From: Burkholderiales bacterium C2
Lineage (GTDB): Bacteria > Pseudomonadota > Gammaproteobacteria > Burkholderiales > Burkholderiaceae_C
Assembly (NCBI GenBank): GCA_005503085.1
Contig: SCOI01000002.1
Location: 62,001 to 126,000, forward strand
DNA: 64,000 nt
Direction: 5' to 3'
The position numbers and the translations under genes are program-made. This document shows positions 35,319 through 43,909 of the stretch, piece by piece. The notes under the pieces are model-generated. The model had not been told where the DNA came from, did not search any database, and saw only the letters and a program-made list of their open reading frames with translations. Positions within the stretch are counted from its first letter, which is position 1, and every line of letters starts with the position of its first letter.

Positions 35319-36254
35319 ATGTACCCCAGAGATTTGATCGGCTACGGCGAGAAGCCGCCGCATGCGCAGTGGCCGGGCCAGGCCCGCATCGCCGTGCAGT
35401 TCGTCCTGAACTACGAGGAAGGCGGCGAGAACTCGGTGTTGCATGGCGATGCCGGCAGCGAGCAGTTCCTCTCCGAGATGTTCAACCCGCCGGCCTTCCC
35501 GGCGCGGCATCTGAGCATGGAAGGCATTTACGAGTACGGCTCGCGGGTGGGGGTCTGGCGCCTCTTGCGCGAGTTCGAGAAGCGCGCGCTGCCGCTGACG
35601 GTGTTTGGCGTCGCCATGGCGCTGGAACGGCACCCGGAGCTGACCCAGGCCTTGGTCGAGCTGAATCACGAGATTGCCTGCCACGGCTGGCGCTGGATCC
35701 ACTACCAGGGCATGGACGAGGCCACCGAGCGCCAGCATATGGAGATCGGCATGGACCTGCTGCAGCGCCTGACCGGCGAGCGGGCCTCCGGCTGGTACAC
35801 CGGCCGCGACAGCCCCAACACCCGCCGCCTGGTGGCCGACTACGGCGGCTTCGAGTACGACAGCGACTACTACGGCGACGACCTGCCCTTCTGGCTGCAG
35901 GTCAGGAAGAGTGACGGCGCATTGGCCCCGCACCTGGTCGTGCCCTACACGCTGGACTGCAACGATATGCGCTTCGCCCTGCCTCAGGGCTTCAGCCATG
36001 GCGACGAGTTCTTCGAGTACCTGCGCGACAGCTTTGATGTGCTCTATGCCGAGGGCGATGAGGCCCCGAAGATGATGAGCATAGGCATGCACTGCCGGCT
36101 GCTGGGCCGACCCGGCCGCATGCGCGCGCTGCAGCGCTTCCTGGACCATATCGAGAAGCATGACCGCGTCTGGGTGTGCCGGCGCGTCGACATCGCGCGG
36201 CACTGGCGCGCCACCCATCCCTTCGATGCCAACACCGCTTTTGTCTGGGAGTGA
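35319..36254 (+). CDS. puuE: Allantoinase PuuE (deacetylase fold)
   Basis: 311-residue cofactor-independent allantoinase of the polysaccharide-deacetylase superfamily. Family stretches are GKP-like YGEKPPHAQWPGQARIAVQF, NYEEGGENSVLHGD, HEIACHGWRWIHYQ and GWYTGRDSPNTRRL. It opens S-allantoin to allantoate, the substrate of the next gene. Seven bases separate its stop from the uraD-allC start. Confidence 0.9.
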   Translation: MYPRDLIGYGEKPPHAQWPGQARIAVQFVLNYEEGGENSVLHGDAGSEQFLSEMFNPPAFPARHLSMEGIYEYGSRVGVWRLLREFEKRALPLTVFGVAMALERHPELTQALVELNHEIACHGWRWIHYQGMDEATERQHMEIGMDLLQRLTGERASGWYTGRDSPNTRRLVADYGGFEYDSDYYGDDLPFWLQVRKSDGALAPHLVVPYTLDCNDMRFALPQGFSHGDEFFEYLRDSFDVLYAEGDEAPKMMSIGMHCRLLGRPGRMRALQRFLDHIEKHDRVWVCRRVDIARHWRATHPFDANTAFVWE

Positions 36255-36261
36255 GGCCGCC

Positions 36262-38046
36262 ATGCTGACCCTGACCCGTTTGAACGCCGCCAGCGATGCC
36301 GACTTCGTCGCGCTGCTGGACGGCACGTATGAGCACTCGCCCTGGGTGGCCGAGCGGGCCGCCGCCGCCCGCCCCTTCGCGACCCTGGCGCAGCTGAAGC
36401 TGGCCCTGGCCCGCGCGGTGCGCGAGGCCAGCCGCGAGGAGCAGCTGGCCCTGATACGCGCCCACCCCGAGCTGGCCGGCAAGGCCATGGTGGCGAAGTC
36501 GCTGACGGCCGAATCGAGCAAGGAGCAGAGCAAGGCCGGCCTGACCGCCTGCACGCCCGAGGAGTTCGCCCGTATCCAGCAGCTCAACGCCGACTACAGC
36601 GCCAGGTTCGGCTGGCCCTTCATCCTCGCGGTGCGCGGCCCCCGGGGTCAGGGCTTGTCACGCAGCGAGATCATCGCGACCTTGGCGCGCCGGCTCGCCG
36701 GCCATCCAGACTTCGAGCGGGCCGAATGCCTGCGCAATATCCACCGCATCGCCGAGATCCGCCTGAACGACAAGTTCGGCGCCAGCCCCGCGCTGGGCGA
36801 GCAGGTCTGGGACTGGGCCGAGGCCCTGGCCGTGCATTCCGACCCCGGCTTCAAGGAGCGCGGCGAACTCACGGTCACCTATCTGACCGAGGCGCACCGC
36901 GCCTGCGCCGCGCAGCTGCAGCAGTGGATGCTGGACGACTGCGGCTTCGACGAGGTCAGCCTCGACGCGGTGGGCAATGTGGTGGGCGTCTATCACGGCG
37001 CCGAACCGAATGCAAAACGCCTGCTGACCGGCAGCCACTACGACACGGTGCGCAACGGCGGCAAGTACGACGGCCGGCTGGGCATCTTCGTGCCCATGGC
37101 CTGCGTGCGCGAGCTGCGCGCGCAGCGCCGGCGCCTGCCCTTCGGCATCGAGGTGGTCGGCTTTGCCGAGGAGGAAGGCCAGCGCTACAAGGCCACCTTC
37201 CTCGGCTCGGGCGCGCTGATCAAGCAGTTCGACCCGCGCTGGCTGGACCAGCTGGATGCCGATGGCATCTCCATGGCCGACGCAATGCGCGCGGCCGGCC
37301 TGCCGGCCACCTTGCGGGCCATCGCCTCGCTGCAGCGCGATGCCGCGCAGTACCTGGGCTTTGTCGAGGTGCATATCGAGCAGGGTCCGGTGCTCAACGA
37401 GATCGACCTGCCGCTGGGCGTCGTCACCTCGATCAACGGCAGCCTGCGCTACCAGTGCGAGATCGTCGGCATGGCCTCGCATGCCGGCACCACGCCGATG
37501 GACCGGCGCCGCGACGCGGCGGCTGCGGCGGCCGAGCTGATCCTGTTTGTCGAGAAGCGTGCCGCCTCGGTGCCCGATGTGGTCGGCACCGTGGGCATGC
37601 TGCAGGTGCCGGCGGGCTCGATCAACGTGGTGCCGGGCCGCTGCCTGTTCAGCCTGGATCTGCGCGCCACCACCAACGCCGCGCGCGACGCGCTGGACGC
37701 CGATGTGCGCGCCGAGCTGGCCGCCATCTGCGAGCGCCGCGGCCTGAGCTTCACGCTGGAGCAGACCATGGCGGCCGATGCCGCCCCCAGCGACCCGGCC
37801 TGGCAGGCCCGCTGGGAAGCCGCGGTGCGCGCCCAGGGCCTGCCGGTCTACCGCATGCCCTCGGGCGCCGGCCACGACGCGATGAAGCTGCACGAGGCCA
37901 TGCCGCAGGCCATGCTCTTCCTGCGCGGCGCCAACGCGGGCATCAGCCACAACCCGCTGGAATCCATCAGCGCCGACGACGCGCAGCTCTGCGTCCAGGC
38001 CTTTCAAAGCCTTTTGCACAACCTCGCCGAAGAATGCCGCCCATGA
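36262..38046 (+). CDS. OHCU decarboxylase-allantoate amidohydrolase fusion
   Basis: 594-residue bifunctional protein. Residues 1-165 are UraD (2-oxo-4-hydroxy-4-carboxy-5-ureidoimidazoline decarboxylase), with IRAHPELAGKA carrying the catalytic His and the closing RLNDKFGA-type segment. Residues about 175-590 are an AllC-type M20 amidohydrolase: GSHYDTVRNGGKYDGRLG, GFAEEEGQRY, VHIEQGP, SGAGHDAMKL and SHNPLES supply metal and catalytic residues. The two activities act before and after allantoinase, whose gene is just upstream. No stop or frameshift separates the halves. Start ATG 36262. Confidence 0.88.
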   Translation: MLTLTRLNAASDADFVALLDGTYEHSPWVAERAAAARPFATLAQLKLALARAVREASREEQLALIRAHPELAGKAMVAKSLTAESSKEQSKAGLTACTPEEFARIQQLNADYSARFGWPFILAVRGPRGQGLSRSEIIATLARRLAGHPDFERAECLRNIHRIAEIRLNDKFGASPALGEQVWDWAEALAVHSDPGFKERGELTVTYLTEAHRACAAQLQQWMLDDCGFDEVSLDAVGNVVGVYHGAEPNAKRLLTGSHYDTVRNGGKYDGRLGIFVPMACVRELRAQRRRLPFGIEVVGFAEEEGQRYKATFLGSGALIKQFDPRWLDQLDADGISMADAMRAAGLPATLRAIASLQRDAAQYLGFVEVHIEQGPVLNEIDLPLGVVTSINGSLRYQCEIVGMASHAGTTPMDRRRDAAAAAAELILFVEKRAASVPDVVGTVGMLQVPAGSINVVPGRCLFSLDLRATTNAARDALDADVRAELAAICERRGLSFTLEQTMAADAAPSDPAWQARWEAAVRAQGLPVYRMPSGAGHDAMKLHEAMPQAMLFLRGANAGISHNPLESISADDAQLCVQAFQSLLHNLAEECRP

Positions 38047-39275
38047 ACGCTCGCTACGAACAACTCGATCGGTGGATAGACGCGCATTTCGACGAGCAAG
38101 TGCGCTATCTGCAGGCCCTGGTCCAGGTGCCCACCGACACCCCGCCCGGCAACAACGCGCCGCATGCCGAACGCACCGCCGAGCTGCTGGCGGCGATGGG
38201 CTACACGCCCGAGCTGCATGCGGTGCCCCAGGCCGAGGTCAAGGCCTATGGCCTGGAATCAATCACCAATCTGATCGTGCGCCGATCCTTCGCCCCCGGC
38301 GGCCCGGTCATCGCGCTGAACGCCCATGGTGATGTGGTGCCGCCCGGCGAGGGCTGGACGCACGGCCCCTATAGCGGCGAGCTTGTGGACGGCAAGCTTT
38401 ACGGCCGTGCCGCCGCCGTCAGCAAGAGTGACTTCGCCAGCTACACCTTTGCGCTGCGCGCGCTGGAGTCGCTGAATGCGCCGCTGAAGGGCGGTGTCGA
38501 GCTGCACTTCACCTACGACGAAGAGTTCGGCGGCGAGCTGGGCCCGGGCTGGCTCTTGAAACAGGGCCTCACCAAGCCCGATCTGCTGCTGGCCGCCGGC
38601 TTCAGCTACCAGGTCGTCACCGCCCACAACGGTTGCCTGCAGATGGAAATCACGGTGCACGGCAAGATGGCCCACGCCGCCATTCCCGACACCGGCGTCG
38701 ACGCGCTGCAGGGCGCGGTCGCCATCCTGAACGCGCTGTATGCGCAGAACCTCGAATACAAAAAGGTCACCAGCCGGGTCGAGGGCATCACGCACCCCTA
38801 TCTGAACGTCGGCCGCATCGAAGGCGGCACCAACACCAATGTCGTGCCCGGCAAGGTCGTGCTGAAGCTGGACCGCCGCATGATTCCCGAGGAGGATCCG
38901 GTCGCGGTCGAGGCGAATATCCGCGAAGTGATTGCCCAGGCGGCCGCCAGCTATCCCGGCATCACGGTCGAGATCAAACGCCTGCTGCTGGCCCGTGCGC
39001 TCCAGCCGCTGCCCGGCAACAAGCCCCTGGTCGAGGCCTTGCAAAAGCATGGCGCGGCGGTCTTCGGCGAAGCGATCCCGACCTCGGGCACGCCGCTCTA
39101 CACCGATGTGCGTCTCTATGGCGAGCAGGGCATCCCGGCCGCGATCTATGGCGCCGGCCCGCGCACCGTGCTGGAAAGCCATGCCAAGCGGGCCGACGAG
39201 CATCTGGTGCTGGAAGACCTGCGGCGCGCGACCAAGGTCGTCGCGCGAAGCTTGTACGACTTGCTGCAGGCCTGA
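38043..39275 (+). CDS. M20-family amidohydrolase, probable purine ureide step
   Basis: 410-residue M20 metallopeptidase-like protein. Metal-site regions are ALNAHGDVVPPGEGW (His, Asp), TYDEEFGGELGPG (Glu pair) and SGTPLYTDVRLYG near the end; the dimerisation domain contains HGKMAHAAIPDTG. It overlaps the uraD-allC stop as ATGA, so a role in a late ureide step such as ureidoglycolate or ureidoglycine handling is plausible. Sequence alone does not show the substrate. Confidence 0.75.
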   Translation: MNARYEQLDRWIDAHFDEQVRYLQALVQVPTDTPPGNNAPHAERTAELLAAMGYTPELHAVPQAEVKAYGLESITNLIVRRSFAPGGPVIALNAHGDVVPPGEGWTHGPYSGELVDGKLYGRAAAVSKSDFASYTFALRALESLNAPLKGGVELHFTYDEEFGGELGPGWLLKQGLTKPDLLLAAGFSYQVVTAHNGCLQMEITVHGKMAHAAIPDTGVDALQGAVAILNALYAQNLEYKKVTSRVEGITHPYLNVGRIEGGTNTNVVPGKVVLKLDRRMIPEEDPVAVEANIREVIAQAAASYPGITVEIKRLLLARALQPLPGNKPLVEALQKHGAAVFGEAIPTSGTPLYTDVRLYGEQGIPAAIYGAGPRTVLESHAKRADEHLVLEDLRRATKVVARSLYDLLQA

Positions 39276-39307
39276 GGTACACAGAAAAAAAATCCAGCCG
39301 CTTCGTA

Positions 39308-39964
39308 ATGCTGCCGCTGCTCTACAGCTACCGCCGCTGCCCCTATGCGATGCGGGCCCGCATGGCTCTGCTGCAGGCCGGGCTGCGCTTTCGTGTCCAC
39401 GAGATCGTGCTGCGCGACAAACCGGCCGAGCTGCTGGCCCTGTCACCCAAGGGCACGGTGCCGGTGCTGCGGCTGAGCGATGGGCAGGTGCTGGATCAGA
39501 GCTGGGACATCATGCGCTGGGCCCTGGCGCCGGCCGATGCGGCCGGCTTCTGGCAGCGCGCCCAGACGGCCGAGAATCTGGCGCTGCTCGGCATCAACGA
39601 CGGCGAGTTCAAGCACCATCTCGACCGCTACAAATACCCTGACCGCTATCCCGACGAGACGGCTGACCGCGACCGGCATCGCGAGCGTGCCGCGGCCGCG
39701 CTGCTGGCACCGCTGCAGCAGCGGCTCCAGGGTCAAGCCTATCTGGGCGGCGCCTCGCCCTGCGCCAGCGATCTGGCGATCTTTCCCTTCGTTCGCCAGT
39801 TCGCGGCGGTGGAGCCCGACTGGTTTGGCGATGCGGCGCAGCGCGCGCGGTGGCCGGCGCTGCAGCACTGGCTGGCGCAGTGGCTGGGCAGCGCGCTGTT
39901 CGCCGCCTGCATGGTCAAGCTGCCGGTCGGGCAGGCGGTGGAGTTTCCGGCACCGGCCGCGTGA
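39308..39964 (+). CDS. Glutathione S-transferase-like protein
   Basis: 218-residue protein with an N-terminal thioredoxin fold (LYSYRRCPYAMRARMALLQA, active-site CPYA) and the cis-Pro SPKGTVPVLRLSDG and the glutathione-binding Gln-Ser of LDQSWDIMRW. A helical GST C-domain follows (residues about 90-210). It lies 32 bases after the M20 gene and may be co-transcribed but has no obvious purine role. Confidence 0.8.
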   Translation: MLPLLYSYRRCPYAMRARMALLQAGLRFRVHEIVLRDKPAELLALSPKGTVPVLRLSDGQVLDQSWDIMRWALAPADAAGFWQRAQTAENLALLGINDGEFKHHLDRYKYPDRYPDETADRDRHRERAAAALLAPLQQRLQGQAYLGGASPCASDLAIFPFVRQFAAVEPDWFGDAAQRARWPALQHWLAQWLGSALFAACMVKLPVGQAVEFPAPAA

Positions 39965-40053
39965 TCGGATCGGGCCTGGCGATGACCTCGCAGGTCATCG
40001 CCACAAACCACAAACTCGCGCACAGTGGAGCCATCAACAACGGAGCCCACCCT

Positions 40054-40386
40054 ATGCCCGCCTTCGCCATCGCCCATCTCCGCGACGTCCAATTCGGTCC
40101 GGATATCGTTCACTACCTGGAGCGCATCGACGCCACGCTGGCGCCCTTCGGCGGCCAGTTCCGCGTGCATGGCGCCAGCGCCGAGGCGATGGAGGGTCAG
40201 TGGATCGGCGACATCGTCGTGGTCGAGTTCCCCGACCTGGCACGCGCCCGCGCCTGGTACCGCTCCGAGGACTACCAGGCCATCGTGCCGCTGCGCAGCC
40301 GCAACTCGATCGGCGAAGTGATCCTCGTTGACGGCGTGGACGGAGGGCACCGGGCGACCGACATCCTGGCGGGCGTGGGTGCCTGA
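40054..40386 (+). CDS. DUF1330 family protein
   Basis: 110-residue ferredoxin-fold protein of the DUF1330 type: AFAIAHLRDVQFGPDIVHYL, then the typical DIVVVEFPDLARARAWYRSE and DYQAIVPLRSRNS. CGGAG lies upstream of the ATG. Biochemical role unknown for the family. Confidence 0.78.
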   Translation: MPAFAIAHLRDVQFGPDIVHYLERIDATLAPFGGQFRVHGASAEAMEGQWIGDIVVVEFPDLARARAWYRSEDYQAIVPLRSRNSIGEVILVDGVDGGHRATDILAGVGA

Positions 40387-40494
40387 ACAGGGGTCAGGTC
40401 TTGCCCTGGCGGGGCGGGTCACAATGCCGCCCGGGTATTGATCGATGCATGAATCATCGACGGCCCGCCGGCCCGCTCCTCCCGACCACCCACC

Positions 40495-41277
40495 ATGACC
40501 CCCTGCCCAGGCGCCAGCGCCCAGCTCATTTCCACCCGCGTGCCGCACCGGGTCCGCACCGCCACCGTGCGCGACGATCTGGTGGGCTGGGTGCTGTCCG
40601 GCCACAAGCGCCTGTCCACGCCCTTCGGCGAGACCCGCTTTGCCACCGGCCAGGTCTTCGTCATCCCGCGTTCGACCCAGTGGGACATGATCAACGAGCC
40701 CGCCGCAGGTGGCCACTACGAAGCACGCATGATGGGCTTCGCGCCGCCGCTCATCGAGCGGTTTCACGAGCGCTTTGCCCAGTTCACCGCGACACCGGCC
40801 GTGCAGAGCTGCGCCAGCACGGTGGCGGACGAGGCCTTTGCGGCCAGCTTCGACCATGCGACCGCGGCGCTGCTGGATCCCGAGGCCTCGCAAGCCCTGC
40901 GCGAACACCGCGCGCTCGAGGTCCTGCTGCTGCTTGCGGAGCGCGGCCTGGTGTTTGCGCCGGCGCGCGAGCTGGGCTGGACCGACCGCGTACACCGCCT
41001 CGTCGGCCAGCGCCCCCATGCCGCTTGGACGGTGGACGAGGTCGCCCGCGCATTTCATCTGAGCGCCAGCACCTTGCAGCGCCGGCTGGCCGATGAAGCC
41101 ACCTCGCTCAGCCGCTGCGTGCGCGAGGTCAGGCTGGAGGCCGCGATGGCCCTGCTGCAGGGTTCGGACCTGCAGGTCTCGGAAATCGCGGCTCGCTGCG
41201 GCTACGACTCCCACAGCCGGTTCTCGGCGGCGTTCCGCCAGCGCTTCGGCTACGCGCCCTCACATCTGCGGCCCTGA
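40495..41277 (+). CDS. AraC-family transcriptional regulator
   Basis: 260-residue regulator. The N-terminal half is a cupin-like sensor (STPFGETRFATGQVFVIPRS); the C-terminal about 100 residues hold two helix-turn-helix motifs (WTVDEVARAFHLSASTLQRR and LQVSEIAARCGYDSHSRFSA). Target unknown; it is followed 89 bases on by the PEBP gene. Confidence 0.82.
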   Translation: MTPCPGASAQLISTRVPHRVRTATVRDDLVGWVLSGHKRLSTPFGETRFATGQVFVIPRSTQWDMINEPAAGGHYEARMMGFAPPLIERFHERFAQFTATPAVQSCASTVADEAFAASFDHATAALLDPEASQALREHRALEVLLLLAERGLVFAPARELGWTDRVHRLVGQRPHAAWTVDEVARAFHLSASTLQRRLADEATSLSRCVREVRLEAAMALLQGSDLQVSEIAARCGYDSHSRFSAAFRQRFGYAPSHLRP

Positions 41278-41366
41278 GCCGCAGCGCACAGCGAATGACG
41301 CCGTCGGGCTAGCGCGGCGCGTTTGATCGCTGCATCATTCGGCCTCCTCTCAACACGGAAGGCCCC

Positions 41367-41930
41367 ATGAAACACACGCTTGTTGCCGGCGCGCTGCTCG
41401 TCGCCGCCACCCTGACCCACGCCGCCGGTTTCCTGCTCAGCAGCCCCGACATCAAGTCCGGCGGCACGATCGACCCGCGCTTCGAGTTCAATGGCTTCGG
41501 CTGCAGCGGCGAGAACAAATCGCCCGCCCTGCAATGGCGCGGCGCGCCCGCCGGCACCAAGAGCTTTGCGGTCACGGTCTACGACCCGGACGCCCCCACC
41601 GGCTCGGGCTGGTGGCACTGGTCAGTCATCAATCTGGGTGCCGATGTCAGCGAGCTCAAGCCCGATGCCGGCGCCGTCGGCGGCGCCAATCTGCCCAAGG
41701 GCGCCAGCCATGTGCGCATCGACTACGGCGTCGCCGGCTGGGGCGGCACCTGCCCGCCGCAGGGCGACAAGCCGCACCGCTACATCTTCACCGTCTACGC
41801 GCTGAAGACCGACAAGCTCGAACTCCCCGCCGACGCCACCGCCGCGCTGGCCGGCTACATGATCAAGGCCAACGCGCTGGGCCAGGCCAGCTTCACCGCG
41901 AAGTACGGCCGGGCCAAGGCCAAGCCATGA
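41367..41930 (+). CDS. Exported YbhB/YbcL-type PEBP protein
   Basis: 187-residue protein with a signal peptide (MKHTLVAGALLVAATLTHA) and a phosphatidylethanolamine-binding-like domain: FNGFGCSGENKSPALQW, VTVYDPDAPTGSGWWHW and PHRYIFTVYAL are the ligand-site motifs. Function in bacteria is poorly defined. Its stop overlaps the next start as ATGA. Confidence 0.85.
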   Translation: MKHTLVAGALLVAATLTHAAGFLLSSPDIKSGGTIDPRFEFNGFGCSGENKSPALQWRGAPAGTKSFAVTVYDPDAPTGSGWWHWSVINLGADVSELKPDAGAVGGANLPKGASHVRIDYGVAGWGGTCPPQGDKPHRYIFTVYALKTDKLELPADATAALAGYMIKANALGQASFTAKYGRAKAKP

Positions 41931-42322
41931 GCGCGGCAAGGACCGACACCGGCCCATTGCTCAACACACTGCGGGCATTGGAGGTCGAGCTTCATCGACC
42001 AGAGGTCCGTGGCAACGCGGCACGGCTGCATGCGCTGCTGCACCCGGATTTCGAGGAAGTGGGGCGGTCCGGCCGCCAATGGGGCCATGCCGACACGGTG
42101 GCCGCCCTGCTGTCGGAGTCGGTGCCGGTCGAGGTGGTCTCAGACCAGTACGCCGTGCTGCCACTGGGACCCGATGTCGCCCTCTTGACCTACCGCTCGG
42201 CCCATCGCCAGGCCGATGACGGCCTGGGCCGGCACACGCTGCGCGCGTCACTGTGGGTCCGCGTCGACGATGCTTGGCAGATGCGTTATCACCAGGGGAC
42301 GCCGGCGGCCGAGGTCTGGTAG
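41927..42322 (+). CDS. DUF4440/NTF2-like protein
   Basis: 131-residue small alpha-beta protein of the NTF2-like superfamily: LHALLHPDFEEVGRSGRQWG, VALLTYRSAHRQ and ASLWVRVDDAWQMRYHQGTP are typical. ATGA overlap with the PEBP gene indicates coupling. The frame is open upstream within that gene but only as a shadow. Confidence 0.75.
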   Translation: MSAARTDTGPLLNTLRALEVELHRPEVRGNAARLHALLHPDFEEVGRSGRQWGHADTVAALLSESVPVEVVSDQYAVLPLGPDVALLTYRSAHRQADDGLGRHTLRASLWVRVDDAWQMRYHQGTPAAEVW

Positions 42323-42346
42323 GGATGCGTATGGGCTTTGACGCAC

Positions 42347-42730
42347 TCAGTCCATGCGCTCGACCAGATGGCTGCGATTCGCCTGGGGCTCGAAGGGATC
42401 GGGCCAGTACTCGACCAGCCGGCTGATACGGCCCTGCTCGACGGTGAAGAAGGAAATCGGCTCGGCAGACTGGGTGCCATCCGTGAGGCTGACCTGGGTC
42501 ACGACGGCGTCGCCCTGAGACAGCAGGCGGTTGATCCGGAAATGCCAGCGGCCGCTGCTCGGGTACTCGCTGTTCATGCGAGCGAAGTTGTCGGCGCCGC
42601 GGATGCGCTCGCGCGATTGCGGCCACTCCAGCACGAAGTCCTGGGACAGGACCTGCTTGACCGAGTCGAAATCGTTGGAGGCCATCAGGCGCCAGAACTC
42701 TCGGACGATGGCTTCGGGGGTAGTGTTCAT
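42347..42730 (-). CDS. SnoaL-like nuclear transport factor 2 family protein
   Basis: 127-residue protein: AIVREFWRLMASNDFDSVKQ, LSQDFVLEWPQSRERIRG and the closing RISRLVEYWPDPFEP. These pocket proteins may be enzymes or binding proteins. It is convergent with another NTF2-like gene 24 bases away. The start MNTTPEA is chosen over an upstream ATG that would extend it without family support. Confidence 0.76.
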   Translation of the reverse strand: MNTTPEAIVREFWRLMASNDFDSVKQVLSQDFVLEWPQSRERIRGADNFARMNSEYPSSGRWHFRINRLLSQGDAVVTQVSLTDGTQSAEPISFFTVEQGRISRLVEYWPDPFEPQANRSHLVERMD

Positions 42731-42825
42731 CGGGTGATACCAGAACAAGTGTCGGCTGGCGAATCGGGGCCGAGTGTAGAGCTTCAATCGAAGGCATTGA
42801 AACAGCCACCGGGCACCGCTCGGTG

Positions 42826-43872
42826 CTATGCCACGCGCACCACCAACTTGCCGAAGTTGCGCCCCTCCAACAGGCCCGCAAACGCGGCAGGTGCATTCTC
42901 CAGGCCATCGACGCGGTCCTCGCGCAGCTTGATGCGACCCTCGGCGACCCAGGTCCCCATCTCACGGCGGAAGGCTTCGAAACGCGCACCGTCCTCACCA
43001 TAATGGTCGAGGATGATGAACCCCTGCATGCGCACGCGCTTTTGCAGCAGGGTCGCGAGCAAGCCCGGCAGGCGATCAGGGCTGGCCGCCGGCCCGGCCT
43101 CGTTGTAGTGGGCGATGAAGCCACAGACCGGCACTCGTGCGCCGACGTTCAGCAGCGGCAGCACTGCGTCGAGCACAGCGCCACCGACATTCTCGAAGTA
43201 CAGATCAATGCCGTCCGGGCAGGCGGAGGCAAGCTGCTCTGCGAAACCGGGCTCGCGCCGGTCCAGGCAGGCATCAAAGCCAAGTTCCTCGACCGCATAG
43301 CGGACCTTGTCAGCGCCGCCGACTATGCCGACGACCCGCGCTCCCTTGAGCTTGGCCAACTGCCCGACCACGGCCCCGACCGCGCCGGTCGCCGCCGCAA
43401 CGACAACGGTCTCGCCCGGCTGCGCTTGGCCGATCTCCAGCAGCCCGATGTAGGCCGTGAAACCCGGCATGCCAAGGCCGCCCAGGGCCAGCGAGGGCTG
43501 GGCCAGATCACCCAGCGGCAGCAGCGCGTTGCCGTCCGCCAGCGCATAGTCCTGCCAGCCTGCATTCGCCAGCACCAGTTCACCAGCACGCCAGCGCGGG
43601 TGATGCGAGGCCACGACACGGCTGACCGTGCCGCCCACCATGGGCGCGCCTATGGCCACCGGCGGCGCGTAGCCGGGCCCGACCTCGTCCATCAGGTTGC
43701 GCATATAGGGATCGAGCGACAGATAGAGCGTGCGCAGCAAGACCTGGCCCTGGGCCGGCATTGGCACCGGCGCCGTATCGAGACGGAAGTGCGCGGCGCC
43801 GGGTAGGCCCTGCGGGCGGGCGGCCAGGGTGATGCGGCGGTTGACGCCGGGTACGGCGGGTTCAGTAGCCAT
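42826..43872 (-). CDS. NADP-dependent oxidoreductase, CurA/leukotriene-dehydrogenase type
   Basis: 348-residue zinc-free medium-chain reductase. N-terminal part has LYLSLDPYMRNLMDEV; the Rossmann part has VVVAAATGAVGAVVGQLAKL and VVGIVGGADKVRYAVEELGF; YFENVGGAVLDAVLPLL is also typical. Such enzymes reduce activated double bonds of enones. An MFS gene lies upstream in the same orientation with a 37-base gap. Confidence 0.86.
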   Translation of the reverse strand: MATEPAVPGVNRRITLAARPQGLPGAAHFRLDTAPVPMPAQGQVLLRTLYLSLDPYMRNLMDEVGPGYAPPVAIGAPMVGGTVSRVVASHHPRWRAGELVLANAGWQDYALADGNALLPLGDLAQPSLALGGLGMPGFTAYIGLLEIGQAQPGETVVVAAATGAVGAVVGQLAKLKGARVVGIVGGADKVRYAVEELGFDACLDRREPGFAEQLASACPDGIDLYFENVGGAVLDAVLPLLNVGARVPVCGFIAHYNEAGPAASPDRLPGLLATLLQKRVRMQGFIILDHYGEDGARFEAFRREMGTWVAEGRIKLREDRVDGLENAPAAFAGLLEGRNFGKLVVRVA

Positions 43873-43909
43873 GGCATTGATATCCGGATTCAGGGAAGTC
43901 GTTCCTTGT

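Noticed and set aside
41927-42730. Paired NTF2-like genes as a toxin-immunity or biosynthetic pair
   Set aside because: They are convergent, differ in sequence, and each has ordinary family features; nothing ties them together.
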